64,000 nucleotides of DNA. Source: Thermincola carboxydiphila (GTDB taxonomy: Bacteria; Bacillota; Thermincolia; Thermincolales; UBA2595). Both the position numbers and the translations under genes were made by a program. Position 1 is the stretch's first letter. Each line of letters opens with the position of its first letter. A model generated the notes under the pieces. It saw only the letters and a list, made by a program, of their open reading frames with translations. It did not search any database and was not told the origin of the DNA. Below, piece by piece: positions 1 to 8,785 of the stretch. The stretch lies in NCBI GenBank assembly GCA_016841725.1, contig JAENYP010000001.1, positions 310,001 through 374,000 of the forward strand, in the 5' to 3' direction.

Positions 1-539
1 AGTTCCCCCCAACCGCAGCCAATGTCAAGTAAGGTTTGTCCTTTTTGTAAATTGAGTTTACGCAGAATATGATCAACTTTATTCTTTTGAGCCCGGAGCA
101 AGCTGTCCTCGGGAGATTTGAAATATCCACAGGAATAGGTCATAGTCTCATCTAACCACAACCTATAGAAGTCGTTACCAATATCGTAGTGATACTTTAC
201 ATCAGCTTTGGCTTTACGTATACTGTTGGAAAACATTTTAGCTAATTTGGCGTAAGGCTTTTTCTGAGATAGAAAGCTATCGGTGTTTTTATAAATTGAT
301 TCAATAACCTTTTGGACACTTCCTACAATTTCGATTTTTCCCTTCATATACGCTTCGCCAAAGGCAAGGGATGGGTCACTGATTAACTGTGATTTGGCAA
401 TTGGCTCATTAAGTTCAATTCGAAACCGGGCCTCTCCCTGGCCATATTTTTTGACTTCTCCATCAAAATACTTTACTTCACAAACATCGGTGAACAAGTT
501 TTTCATAAGATTGTGGTAAAAAGCCTTATCAGTGGTCAT
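1..539 (-). CDS. cfa: cyclopropane-fatty-acyl-phospholipid synthase family protein (partial, 3' end outside window)
   Basis: This frame is missing from the ORF track because it runs off the window edge. The minus strand is open from ATG at 539 to position 1 (about 179 codons). It encodes an N-terminal region followed by KYHYDIGNDFYRLWLDETMTYS and LLDIGCGWG, the hallmark of Cfa-type SAM methyltransferases: the HYDIGNDFY loop, then the glycine-rich SAM-binding motif I. The family methylenates cis double bonds of membrane phospholipid acyl chains. A GGAGGT ribosome site lies 6-8 nt before the ATG. The C-terminal half of the methyltransferase fold is not visible. A related SAM-dependent fatty-acid methyltransferase is possible, but the CFA family assignment is strong. 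Confidence 0.88.
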   Translation of the reverse strand, partial: MTTDKAFYHNLMKNLFTDVCEVKYFDGEVKKYGQGEARFRIELNEPIAKSQLISDPSLAFGEAYMKGKIEIVGSVQKVIESIYKNTDSFLSQKKPYAKLAKMFSNSIRKAKADVKYHYDIGNDFYRLWLDETMTYSCGYFKSPEDSLLRAQKNKVDHILRKLNLQKGQTLLDIGCGWGE

Positions 540-863
540 TAGTCTACCTCCAGAAAAATTAATTGGTCTTTGTTGACCCAACTAAATAAAAGGTTGAAGC
601 CTGCCCAAAGAAATCTGCGTTTTACTACATCTGTAGGATTAGTGTTTTCTCCTATTATATCACGAAAATATAAACTTCCAAAGAGCTATTTTAGCATAAC
701 TGACTGCACTTGGCGGGTACACAGTCAGCTTTCATCCACAACTGAACCTGCTCCAAAAAAGCATCCGGGGACCGTCCCTTAGGAGACAATCCCCGCATCA
801 TAATTTTCGTATATCTATTATCTGTAAATTGGTTCAGTCTGCCCTGATTATCCTGAACATATC
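540..863. other. intergenic region, no supported gene
   Basis: About 320 bp between the cfa-like gene and the LysM gene. The 70-aa plus-strand ORF here has no family resemblance and no convincing ribosome site. Around 765-795 the words GGGGACCGTCCC and GACAATCCCC resemble degenerate ends of the small 'gggacggt' repeats often found beside REP-associated transposases, but no complete element is present. A promoter for cfa must lie here; none was assigned. Confidence 0.4.
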
Positions 864-2123
864 CTAATTTCCCGCCGCCTTTTGCACCATTGCCTGGTGT
901 TCCGGGTCAATAGTGTTGGTACTGTGTTTCCTGCTGTTCAGGAAGTGAAGGTCAAAATGTCCCGGGAAACCATTTTCAGATAGGGTCTGAATGTCATGAG
1001 GCATCCCTGCCATTGACCCGGCGATCACCTTTCCGTCTACGGAAACCAGCACTGCCCGCCGGTTCCAGCTCCATGAACCCCCAAATATCTCCTTCATAAT
1101 GCGCGTATCTGCTGCAGTCAGAGGTTCCATATCGGCATGGTTCGAGCCGCCAAGGCGCCTGGCCGTAAAGCTTTTTCCCGTCACCAGGTCTTTCAATACC
1201 GCGGTGTTTTTAGTATCCAATATCCATGACACATACTCCCAATCGTAAAGCATGCCATATCCCGCTTTTTGCGTCGCTTCCGGATATGGTACACTAACCG
1301 GACTACTGCTGTTCACAGGTATGAACAGTGGCTGGTTTACCTGGAAAAGGTCTGTATGCAGATGGTTTGTTGTTTTAATGGCAGGCTGAGTGGTATTAAA
1401 CCGCTGTGCCAGCTCCCAGAGGGTTTCACCTGACCTGACATGGTAAAGGCTCACACCTTCAGGAACAGGACTCCACCGTCCCCCTACAGGCACAGGTGCT
1501 GTACCGCCATCGCTGCCGCCCCCATTATCCGTATCCGGCTGTGTAGTCCCGGTTTCACTGCCAGGAAGCAGGAGAGCCTGTCCGGGCCATAACTCCGTGG
1601 TTTTCAAGCTGTTTACCCTCACCAGGGCATCAATGGATGTGTCATACCTTTTGGCAATCAGATATAGGGTATCTCCGGCTTTGACAATATGCTGCCTTTG
1701 CTGCTGCCCGGGTATGGCCAGGAGTTGGCCGGGATAGATTTCAGTTGATTCAAGCCCATTGGCCTGAATTATGGCAGCGGCATTTGTGCCCAACTTCAGT
1801 CCGATGAGATAAAGGCTGTCACCGGGCTGTACAGTATACCGGACGGCTTCCGGAACGTCACCGGGAGAGTCCGCAGTGCCGGTAATCCTTAGCTGCTGGC
1901 CCGGATATATCTCGGTCGAAGTCAGATTATTGATTTCCATGAGGGCTCCGGGGGTTGTCTGATACTTTAATCCAATCAGCCACAGTGAATCTCCCGGCTG
2001 AACCCGGTAATAATTACTTTCCGGGTTTACCGCTGCCGCTGCCGGAAATGCCGACAGAAACAGGGATACGGTAACCGTGGTAACAAGAAGGATAACACGG
2101 AGCACATTTTTATCAGCAGTCAT
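864..2123 (-). CDS. secreted protein with four LysM repeats and a conserved His-rich C-terminal domain
   Basis: A 419-aa protein with a signal peptide (hydrophobic stretch ending in AFPAAAAV). Four LysM modules follow at about residues 38-82, 94-138, 147-190 and 227-270, each starting like YxVQPGDSLWLIG, so it binds peptidoglycan or another N-acetylglucosamine polymer outside the cell. A Thr/Gly/Asp-rich linker separates LysM3 from LysM4. The C-terminal ~130 residues (GGSNHADMEPLT, GGSWSWNRRAVLV, GSMAGMPHD, GHFDLHFLNS, HQAMVQKAAG) recur in the protein at 15261-16484. Conserved His/Asp residues suggest a metal site, but no known catalytic signature was recognised. The start is supported by AAGGAGG 7 nt upstream. 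Confidence 0.85.
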   Translation of the reverse strand: MTADKNVLRVILLVTTVTVSLFLSAFPAAAAVNPESNYYRVQPGDSLWLIGLKYQTTPGALMEINNLTSTEIYPGQQLRITGTADSPGDVPEAVRYTVQPGDSLYLIGLKLGTNAAAIIQANGLESTEIYPGQLLAIPGQQQRQHIVKAGDTLYLIAKRYDTSIDALVRVNSLKTTELWPGQALLLPGSETGTTQPDTDNGGGSDGGTAPVPVGGRWSPVPEGVSLYHVRSGETLWELAQRFNTTQPAIKTTNHLHTDLFQVNQPLFIPVNSSSPVSVPYPEATQKAGYGMLYDWEYVSWILDTKNTAVLKDLVTGKSFTARRLGGSNHADMEPLTAADTRIMKEIFGGSWSWNRRAVLVSVDGKVIAGSMAGMPHDIQTLSENGFPGHFDLHFLNSRKHSTNTIDPEHQAMVQKAAGN

Positions 2124-2263
2124 TAATTACCTCCTTATTATCTGAGACCTTCATTTTGATTATTTTGGTTATCCTCCCAGCACCTCCTCATAATTGGCGG
2201 GGTTTGGTAATTTTTTCGACATTTTTCGTGCTTTTTCCTCTTGGTAATTTGAACCAAATAAAA

Positions 2264-2292
2264 AACAGTGAGGCGCTTTTCCTCACTGTTGG
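2264..2292 (-). terminator. rho-independent terminator of the aldolase gene
   Basis: On the minus strand AACAGTGAGG pairs with CCTCACTGTT around a 7-nt loop and is followed by TTTTATTT. It lies 12-40 nt after the stop of the class II aldolase gene. Confidence 0.8.
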
Positions 2293-2303
2293 TTATATCA
2301 TCC

Positions 2304-2945
2304 TTAACGCTGCCCGTATCCGGTCTTTAAGAAGTCCTGCATCACCTTGACATCCTGCTTAGAGATAATCCTGGGTGTACCGATAGTTCTGCTTAGGATG
2401 AGTATTTGAGCAGTCTTTTCCAGGACATCAGATATCTTAAAAGCCGTCTCCATATCAGGCCCGACACAAACAGCGCCATGGCTGGCCAGAAGTACAGCCC
2501 TTTCCTTACCCAACGCCCTGACGGCATTTTCTGCCAGTTCCTTTGTCCCGGGCATGGCATACTCAGCACACTTCACAGTATATCCTACAACCTGGGCAAA
2601 CTCCTCGGTTATCGCCGGAATACCCTGCCTGGTTACGGCAAATACCGTAGAATAAACGGGATGAGTATGTATAATGGCATTGACATCAGGACGGTGCTGA
2701 TAAATTCTTATATGCAGATCCTTTTCAATAGAAGGCCTGCGTTCACCGGCCACCACTCTGCCATCTTTATCAAACACCACCATATCATCAGGAACACAGG
2801 CTTCATAATCCATCCCGCTTGGAGTTATCACAATGTATTCACTCTCCGGGTCCCTTACGCTAATGTTGCCCCAGGTAGCCACAGTAAGGCTCCTCTTGAA
2901 CATTTCCTTACCGGCATCCACGACAATCTGCCTGAACTTTTCCAC
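2304..2945 (-). CDS. class II aldolase/adducin family protein (fuculose-phosphate-aldolase-like)
   Basis: A 213-aa protein matching the zinc-dependent class II aldolase fold over its whole length. It has TWGNISVRD near the N-terminus, TPSGMDY (phosphate-binding loop), a glutamate in PSIEKDLH, the zinc-binding HTHP, and SHGAVCVG carrying the third histidine. Family members retro-aldol cleave L-fuculose-1-phosphate, L-rhamnulose-1-phosphate or related sugar phosphates, or act in methionine salvage; the substrate cannot be read from sequence. No sugar-kinase or isomerase genes are adjacent. It has its own terminator and appears monocistronic. Confidence 0.85.
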   Translation of the reverse strand: MEKFRQIVVDAGKEMFKRSLTVATWGNISVRDPESEYIVITPSGMDYEACVPDDMVVFDKDGRVVAGERRPSIEKDLHIRIYQHRPDVNAIIHTHPVYSTVFAVTRQGIPAITEEFAQVVGYTVKCAEYAMPGTKELAENAVRALGKERAVLLASHGAVCVGPDMETAFKISDVLEKTAQILILSRTIGTPRIISKQDVKVMQDFLKTGYGQR

Positions 2946-2997
2946 AGTTTTACCTCCAATACACTATAAATAAATCGTGCTGCAGCTCACCCATATT

Positions 2998-3561
2998 CTA
3001 CTGGAATTCAACTTCCTGTCCGTCTATCAGCAGCCTGACCAGAGCTGAATTTCCCCAGCGGTCAACACTGGCTTCCACCTCCAGTGACCGGCGCTCCTGT
3101 TCTATTTCCTTGCCCTGGTGCTGGGGGACAAAAAAGCTCTCGATCCCGTAATCAAGTATCAGGAGTTCCTTGTTTTCCCGGCTGCCTTCGAGTTTCCGGG
3201 TATCCTGTGGTTCCATATACAACCGAACCTTACCCTTAATCGCCAGACTGCCGTCATCCGGTCTCCGGTGTGAAATGGACGCAGCAGTCCAGTATTTGCC
3301 CTGCTTTTTCAACTGTACATAGACCGTTTCATTTTGATGAAAATCATTTTTATCGACAGGGACCTGAGACAGGTCCAACTCGGAAATCTCATAACTCAGG
3401 ATCACATAGTCCCCACGGAACATATCCCATGGGTCAACAGGAGCAGTTTCAAGGAGAATTTTAGTCCCAAAAGCCGCGGTAGACCATTTCATCCCCATCA
3501 TTACGAGCAATATGGCAATTTGGAGAGCAACCGCAAAAACAAACTTTTTCCTATGCCTCAT
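2998..3561 (-). CDS. GDYXXLXY-domain membrane-anchored protein
   Basis: A 187-aa protein with a short basic N-terminus, one membrane segment (about residues 8-26) and an exported domain containing FRGDYVILSYEIS, the family's namesake GDYxxLxY motif. Function is unknown. These proteins are typically encoded directly after DUF2157/DUF4401 membrane proteins, as here. The start overlaps the upstream gene's end by 11 nt, which indicates translational coupling. Because the partner carries an in-frame amber codon, this protein may be poorly expressed or lack its partner. Confidence 0.8.
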   Translation of the reverse strand: MRHRKKFVFAVALQIAILLVMMGMKWSTAAFGTKILLETAPVDPWDMFRGDYVILSYEISELDLSQVPVDKNDFHQNETVYVQLKKQGKYWTAASISHRRPDDGSLAIKGKVRLYMEPQDTRKLEGSRENKELLILDYGIESFFVPQHQGKEIEQERRSLEVEASVDRWGNSALVRLLIDGQEVEFQ

Positions 3562-4918
3562 AGCTGTTCACCTTCATTCCATGAATAACTTTTCTCCTGT
3601 TGCGTTCCAGGAGAGTCCCCCCGATGAGCAACAGCGCCCCGCCGGCCATAAAAAACAGAGATTTGGGCAGCATATCCCAAAAGAAGTCAAAATACCTGGC
3701 AATCACATCAAGGACAAAAAATACTATCCCAATATTAATCCATTCCGGTTCCCGGTTGGAGTAACCAATCACAACAACAGCAATGATACAGGCAAACAGC
3801 AGGATATTTACTGCTGCCACAAAGGCGCCTTCGCCTATCATCCCTGCTAAAACCATAATCACCGGCAGCAGCACCGCGGCCATAATCAAAAAAATGTTTT
3901 CTCTGATAATCCTCTTGTTGTGGCGGCTTTTGGTATGCACATATATCCCGCCGGCAGCAATACCGGCAATAATAGTCAGCAGCGCTGCCAGGAAAAATGG
4001 CGGGTAGGAAATGCCCTCCTGAAAAATATTGTCAGAAGCGTCTGCCAGGACCCGGAAACTGAGAAGGTACAATGAAATAAAGAAAACCGGAAGACCAGTG
4101 AGCTGATAAGGAAGTTTCATGTGGACAAGTTCATCCCGGATCCCATGTACATTACCGGTTATGTAGATCAAAATTCCCAGCATAGCGGTCAGGAACAGTG
4201 TGAAAAAAAATGCTTCCGTCTCCCTCATGGACAGGATTCCTGCTATTCCAAGCCATACCGCCAGTCCCGGGAGGGTAATCCCTACAGCAAGCTGGGACTC
4301 CACTTTGTAGGCAACCGCCATGACCAGGATAAAGAGGGGCAGATATAACAGGTTGCTGTGCTGAAACCCGGTCTGTTCCAGTAATGTCCACAGTGTCAGC
4401 AGCAGTGATGCCTCCACCAGGACTGACAGGGAACGGCATACCAGGACAACAGGAATTATTCCTAACACCTAGAACAGCACCCCATTGGGATAGTGGGCAT
4501 TAATATGAAATATCTGGGCTATCAGCCATATCCCGGACCCATAGAGTACGGTTCCCAGGAAAATAAGCGCTCTGCCCACACGAGGGTAATTTCCTTTTTC
4601 AAAAGCAAGCCAATATCCCGTTCCATAAGCAATCAGGATACTTCCCAGGACTATCCCTACCTTGAGCCATTTGGGCATCACCTGCCAGTTGGCGGCGAAG
4701 AAGAGGATCACCCCCACCCCCAGCAGCAGCGCCCCCATCACTGACAGAAGAGTTACCAGCCTGCTGCCGCGAGCCGTCTCTTCACCGGTCTGTGGGTACC
4801 TGAGCATAATAGCCCGGGCCTGGCTATCTTCGATTATTCCTTCATTTTTCCAGAGAGCGACTTCATCCCGAAGCCACTTCAGCCATGGTTCGGGCATTTT
4901 CCTTCCGGCTTTTGGCAT
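3551..4918 (-). pseudogene. DUF2157/DUF4401 membrane protein interrupted by an in-frame TAG
   Basis: The ORF track shows two pieces, 4469-4918 (149 aa) and 3551-4468 (305 aa). They are in the same frame and separated only by a TAG codon at 4469-4471. Read through, they give a 455-codon polytopic membrane protein: an N-terminal soluble helix region, then repeated hydrophobic segments. The first piece ends ...AHYPNGVLF and the second starts VLGIIPVV. In the family as I remember it a tryptophan commonly follows HYPNG-x-L, so TGG to TAG is the simplest explanation. It could be a true pseudogene, a sequencing error, or low-level readthrough. The downstream half would otherwise start at GTG 4468 without a ribosome site. 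Confidence 0.72.
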
Positions 4919-4945
4919 TACTAATCCCCCCTTTTTTTATCCCAC

Positions 4946-5455
4946 TTATTTAAAAAACAGATACACACCGGATACCATCAGCATTAGGGCAGCTATCCTG
5001 ACAGGTTCTACGGGGATATGCCGCACCCCTGCCAGGCCGTAGTGGTCAGCGATCATGGCAAAGCTTAGCTGGGCCACAATGATAATGCTTGTAGTAATTG
5101 AAACACCCAGTTTGGGGATCAGGAAGGTACTGCCCATAACAATTACCAGACCCAGCACCCCGCCCAGGAAGGCGTACCATTCGGCATCTCTGAGGACTGT
5201 CAAGCTCTGCCTGCTGAAAAGGAGATAAATGACCAGGGAACTGACCATAGCTATGGTATTTACTACCAGGACAGTCAGGGAAAGGTTTGCGGTTTTATTG
5301 AGATTGCTGTTGAGAATTACCTGAATGCTGGCAGCGGTTCCCACGGCTGCAGCAATCAAAATGTAAAAGACCAGGGCCAAAGTCTTCTCCCCACCTTCCA
5401 TAAGATCATTGCCATATTTTGATCTCCCTATTTTGATCGACACATTTTGCTTCAA
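4946..5455 (-). CDS. small DMT-superfamily transporter (YdcZ/DUF606 type)
   Basis: An ORF of up to 169 aa with about five hydrophobic helices and a C-terminal GVYLFFK. The pattern AAAVGTAASIQVILNSNLNK followed by a paired set of helices fits the half-size YdcZ/DUF606 members of the drug/metabolite transporter superfamily. No substrate can be inferred. The annotated start is uncertain: internal starts near 5400 (MEGG...) or a nearby TTG preceded by GGTGGGGAG would remove a hydrophilic 18-residue extension that the family normally lacks. Confidence 0.65.
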   Translation of the reverse strand: MKQNVSIKIGRSKYGNDLMEGGEKTLALVFYILIAAAVGTAASIQVILNSNLNKTANLSLTVLVVNTIAMVSSLVIYLLFSRQSLTVLRDAEWYAFLGGVLGLVIVMGSTFLIPKLGVSITTSIIIVAQLSFAMIADHYGLAGVRHIPVEPVRIAALMLMVSGVYLFFK

Positions 5456-5486
5456 TTATATATTATGCACCTCTGGCGGCGGTTTA

Positions 5487-6311
5487 TCAGCTTCCTGTCC
5501 CCCGATATCTCCTGATTCCGGCTGCCCAGACACGGTATGCTATAACAAAGCAGACAATCCCGACAACCGGGGTCAGGAGTGCATATCCCAAGTACTCATA
5601 CCTGTGCATTAATATGGTTGCCGGGTAAAAACCGACAAAGGCAAAAGGAAGTATCCAGGTCAGCATAAACCGCACCGGTCCGCGGTAGATGGTCATCGGA
5701 TACCTGCCGTATTGTGACAGGTTGTAAACCATTGGCATCAGACCAAGGTTCCCTTCACTCCAGAACCCCAGACTGGCCAGGAAGGTATAAACCCCCGCAT
5801 AAACCAGGGCCGCCCCAATAACCAGTATCACCGCCAGGGGTATATCCCACCATACGGGAACAAGGTTCATGTTGCTCCCCGAATATATCATTATAATGAT
5901 ACCGACAATCATACTTACCAGCAGCTCAGGCTTCATAGTCTCGACAACCACCTGATACCAGGCATTTATTGGCCTTAGAAGTATCCGGTCAAACTCTCCC
6001 TGGAGGACATACTTTTCCGGCACGTCAAAGAGGTGGTTAAAAAAGCCGCTGTAAATACCAAAAGGCACCAGGAAGAAACCATAGATGAACAATACCTGGT
6101 CCCTGGTCCAGCCTTGAATGGCAGGAACCTTAGAAAATATTATCAGAATGAAAATCAGGCTTACCGATTGCTGCAGGAACTCAGTAAATATATGTACAAA
6201 GAAATCCCACCTATAGGCCATTTTTATTTTCGCATACTGGGCCAGATAATGCATAAATATTGTCAGATACCTGGCCAACGGTCCGGATGGGCGGTACTGA
6301 TGCATGTTCAC
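5487..6311 (-). CDS. ABC-2 type transporter permease (COG3694-like)
   Basis: Polytopic protein of about 274 aa with six hydrophobic segments and the conserved FDRILLRPINAWYQVV stretch typical of the paired ABC-2 permeases encoded with COG4586-type ATPases. I place the start at GTG 6311, where GGGAGG sits 8 nt upstream; the track's ATG at 6350 would overlap the preceding gene by 35 nt. It forms an exporter with the next two genes; the substrate is unknown. The tight gene order suggests one transcript ending here. Confidence 0.8.
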   Translation of the reverse strand: MNMHQYRPSGPLARYLTIFMHYLAQYAKIKMAYRWDFFVHIFTEFLQQSVSLIFILIIFSKVPAIQGWTRDQVLFIYGFFLVPFGIYSGFFNHLFDVPEKYVLQGEFDRILLRPINAWYQVVVETMKPELLVSMIVGIIIMIYSGSNMNLVPVWWDIPLAVILVIGAALVYAGVYTFLASLGFWSEGNLGLMPMVYNLSQYGRYPMTIYRGPVRFMLTWILPFAFVGFYPATILMHRYEYLGYALLTPVVGIVCFVIAYRVWAAGIRRYRGTGS

Positions 6312-6315
6312 AGTA

Positions 6316-7119
6316 TCAACCTCCCTGGATAACGACATGTTTGACAGCAAAACGCCAGAACAGGTGGGCCAAAAAGCCGAGCACAGCTATCCAGAATACC
6401 TGCAGGAGCAGAACTTCAAAGGCAGCCGCACCCCTGATTTTACCGAGATAAATCATGTTAGGCAGATAGCTCACCGCTTGGAAGGGAAGCAGCTGAATAA
6501 TTTCCCTGGCCCAGCCGGGATAAAAACTGATTGGCAGTAAAAGCCCTGATAAGAGGTCCATGATGACGCGTTTGGCCTTATACACCCCGGTGGGGCTTTT
6601 GGTAAAGAAAACTGCAAACCCTGCAATCATACTAATTTGGGCATTGATTACAAAGGCTCCCAGAACAGCCGCCACAAACATGGCCACACTGTCCCATCCG
6701 ACAGGAAGAGTAAAAGGCCTGATCAGATAAATAGCAGCGCCGGCCGGAAAAGCAAAGAAGAACATCCTGAATGCCGCTTCACCAAAGGACCGGGCATATT
6801 TGACCATCTGGTAGCTGTAAGGCCGGATAAGCTCCAGGGCGATTTTCCCATCCCTGATATCCGTACCCACCCTGCGGTCCAGATTGCTGAAGTAAAATGA
6901 ACGCACTACCCAGGCAATAATAACATATGTTATCATAGCCTCTCTGTCAAGACCTCCGATAACCCTGTTTCCCACATACACAGCATCCCATAGAAAAAAG
7001 TATGCCCCTATCTGGATAGAATAATTAAGGATTCCGGTGAAGTAAAACGATCTGTAGGCAAGGTTATTGACAAACTCCATCCGGACCAGTTCAAGGTATA
7101 GCAGCAGGCGGTTAAACAA
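6316..7119 (-). CDS. ABC-2 type transporter permease (COG4587-like)
   Basis: A 267-aa membrane protein, second permease of the exporter. It has about six transmembrane segments and the shared motif RRVGTDIRDGKIALELIRPYSYQ, equivalent to the FDRILLRPINAW region of its partner, suggesting a heterodimeric pore. It overlaps the ATPase gene by 8 nt and lies 4 nt before the second permease, so all three are almost certainly one operon. Confidence 0.8.
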   Translation of the reverse strand: MFNRLLLYLELVRMEFVNNLAYRSFYFTGILNYSIQIGAYFFLWDAVYVGNRVIGGLDREAMITYVIIAWVVRSFYFSNLDRRVGTDIRDGKIALELIRPYSYQMVKYARSFGEAAFRMFFFAFPAGAAIYLIRPFTLPVGWDSVAMFVAAVLGAFVINAQISMIAGFAVFFTKSPTGVYKAKRVIMDLLSGLLLPISFYPGWAREIIQLLPFQAVSYLPNMIYLGKIRGAAAFEVLLLQVFWIAVLGFLAHLFWRFAVKHVVIQGG

Positions 7120-7948
7120 GGCTGACGCCTCCCCCCGCTAAGCCCGGTTCCGGTTTTTGCCCCATGTAGATTCTCTTCACGATGTCCTCAAGCTTATCCT
7201 GGCCCCACTGGGAAAAAAGGTTGTCAACCAAACCGTCATAAAGCATTTTGCCCTGATCAATGATAGCCACCCTTGGACAGAGGGCCTCAATATCCCCCAA
7301 GTCATGGGTAGTAAGGATAACTGTCGTCTTAAATTCATTATTTATTTCCTTCAGGAATTCCCTGATTTTGGATTTCGCCAATACATCCAAGCCAATTGTA
7401 GGTTCATCCAGAAACAAAATAGCCGGGTTGTGCAGCAGGGCTGCTGCCAGGTCACACCTCATCCGCTGACCCAGGCTGAGCTTTCTGACAGGAAGATTGA
7501 GAAAACTGCTTAAGCCCAGGATATCGTCAAATTGCTGCAATCTGCGGTTAAAGTCCGCTCTGGGCACATCATATATCCGCCGCAGCAGTTTAAAAGACTC
7601 AATAACAGCAATATCCCACCAAAGCTGGCTGCGCTGTCCGAAAACCACCCCGATGCCCTTGGTGTATGACTCCCTTTGCTTATGGGGAACATAACCATTG
7701 ACGGTGACAGTGCCCGCAGTAGGCACAAGTATCCCGGTGAGCATCTTGATGGTAGTTGATTTTCCGGCGCCATTGGCCCCGATATATCCCACCATCTCCC
7801 CCCGGTCAACGGCAAAATCAATTTCATCTACAGCCCGGAGTACCCGGTATTTACGGTGAAACAGGTCCCGGAAGGCACCCATGACACCTTCACTTCTACT
7901 GAATATCCGAAATTCTTTGGTCAATCCCCTGGCCTCAATAAGTTTCAT
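7112..7948 (-). CDS. ABC transporter ATP-binding protein (COG4586-like)
   Basis: A 278-aa nucleotide-binding subunit. It has Walker A GANGAGKST, Q-loop region FGQRSQLWWD, signature LSLGQ, Walker B ILFLDEPTIGLD and switch histidine TTHDLGD. The RSQLWWD sequence after the Q-loop is characteristic of the COG4586 group. It energises the two ABC-2 permeases encoded downstream. An extended N-terminus (about 40 residues between the first strand and the fold) is also typical of the group. First gene of the operon. Confidence 0.9.
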   Translation of the reverse strand: MKLIEARGLTKEFRIFSRSEGVMGAFRDLFHRKYRVLRAVDEIDFAVDRGEMVGYIGANGAGKSTTIKMLTGILVPTAGTVTVNGYVPHKQRESYTKGIGVVFGQRSQLWWDIAVIESFKLLRRIYDVPRADFNRRLQQFDDILGLSSFLNLPVRKLSLGQRMRCDLAAALLHNPAILFLDEPTIGLDVLAKSKIREFLKEINNEFKTTVILTTHDLGDIEALCPRVAIIDQGKMLYDGLVDNLFSQWGQDKLEDIVKRIYMGQKPEPGLAGGGVSLV

Positions 7949-8108
7949 TTTTTACCTCCGACTGTGACTCCCTCCGGCGCATCTTTCTCCAATTTAAGTT
8001 AAACACCGAAGTATAAATTCCTTCTTTTAGTATGTACCGCATAATATAGAAAGAGATTGTGATTTATTTCTTTTAGTCTCTTTATTTCGACATTTTTCTC
8101 ATTCTGCT

Positions 8109-8119
8109 TGTGATATAAT
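8109..8119 (+). promoter_or_regulatory. extended -10 promoter for the 31-codon unit
   Basis: TGATATAAT at 8111-8119 is a consensus extended -10 element (TGnTATAAT). No good -35 is present at 17 nt spacing (TTCGACA lies too far away), which is tolerated with an extended -10. It lies about 20 nt before the GGGGGGAGA ribosome site of the small ORF. Confidence 0.6.
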
Positions 8120-8138
8120 TAACTTGGGGGGGAGACTT

Positions 8139-8234
8139 ATGAAAAGGTATTTAAGGTTATTTAAAAAAATTCTTCGTGTTGAAGGCTTTATTTTAAAAAA
8201 TATGGTGAAAACGCTGTTCACCTTACCTTGGTAA
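8139..8234 (+). CDS. 31-aa basic amphipathic small protein
   Basis: Too short for the ORF track. ATG at 8139 opens a 31-codon frame, MKRYLRLFKKILRVEGFILK..., with five Lys/Arg in the first ten residues alternating with bulky hydrophobics and ending TLFTLPW. A strong ribosome site (GGGGGGAGA) lies 4-9 nt upstream, a consensus extended -10 lies before that, and a perfect terminator follows 6 nt after the stop. All this makes an independent transcription unit of about 140 nt. It could be a small membrane-active protein or toxin, a peptide signal, or the leader of a small RNA; no family was recognised. Confidence 0.55.
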   Translation: MKRYLRLFKKILRVEGFILKNMVKTLFTLPW

Positions 8235-8240
8235 ACAGTA

Positions 8241-8266
8241 AAAACCGCGGCAGCGCGGTTTTTTTA
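8241..8266 (+). terminator. rho-independent terminator of the small unit
   Basis: AAAACCGCG pairs with CGCGGTTTT around a 4-nt loop, followed by TTTTT. Stem and U-tract are near ideal. Confidence 0.88.
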
Positions 8267-8785
8267 TGTTTGTTTTTCATTTACACTTACAGCTATATTT
8301 TATCCTAACTTGGCTGTGTCCGGCATATCGGGTATGGGTCAGTAAGCGAACGGTGCCGCCGTCATATGAGGGCAGGCGTAAACGGCACGGTTCGCAAAAC
8401 CATGGAGCAATTCTATTACCGCCCGTTTGGCAGCAAAGTTATACCATTGAGTTCGGTAATCGTCTTGCGGCGGGAATGCCCGGATATCTGAACCCCGCCG
8501 GAGACCCGGTGCCGGAGGCCGAGGCACAGGAACCCAAAGGGTCTTGTCCCTTCAAAAAGAAAAGGCTCTAAGATATCTAGAGCCTGTGGTTATCGGACCG
8601 CAGCGGCTGGCGGAATGGGTTCCAATTAACATACTAAATCTCCTGTAGATGCATTAAAATTGTCTTGCGGCAGAGAAGCCACAGTAAAGTTCTTTTTAAC
8701 TGAAAGTACTATCTGGAGGAAGATCGAACTTATGCTATTATCATATTAGGACACGGTTTTGCGGTCCAATCTTAAGGGGTTAATC
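8267..8785. other. gene-poor, hairpin-rich region (candidate structured RNA)
   Basis: This stretch has no convincing gene. It contains four successive inverted repeats: GCGAACGGTGCCG with CGGCACGGTTCGC (8346-8358 / 8383-8395, one mismatch); ATTACCG with CGGTAAT (8415-8421 / 8454-8460); CGGCGGG with CCCGCCG around 8470-8500; and GGCTCTA with TAGAGCC around 8563-8583. The 101-aa plus ORF (8266-8571) spans them without a ribosome site. It could be a noncoding RNA, a decayed mobile-element end, or chance structure in GC-rich DNA. Confidence 0.4.

Noticed and set aside
4469-4471. Pyrrolysine decoding of the TAG in the DUF2157 gene
   Set aside because: The family is not a methylamine methyltransferase, the position appears to be a Trp in homologues, and no pyl genes are visible here. 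Nonsense mutation or error is simpler.
8266-8571. 101-aa plus-strand ORF
   Set aside because: No ribosome site; begins inside the preceding terminator's U-tract and spans the hairpin cluster. No family resemblance. Described as a noncoding region instead.
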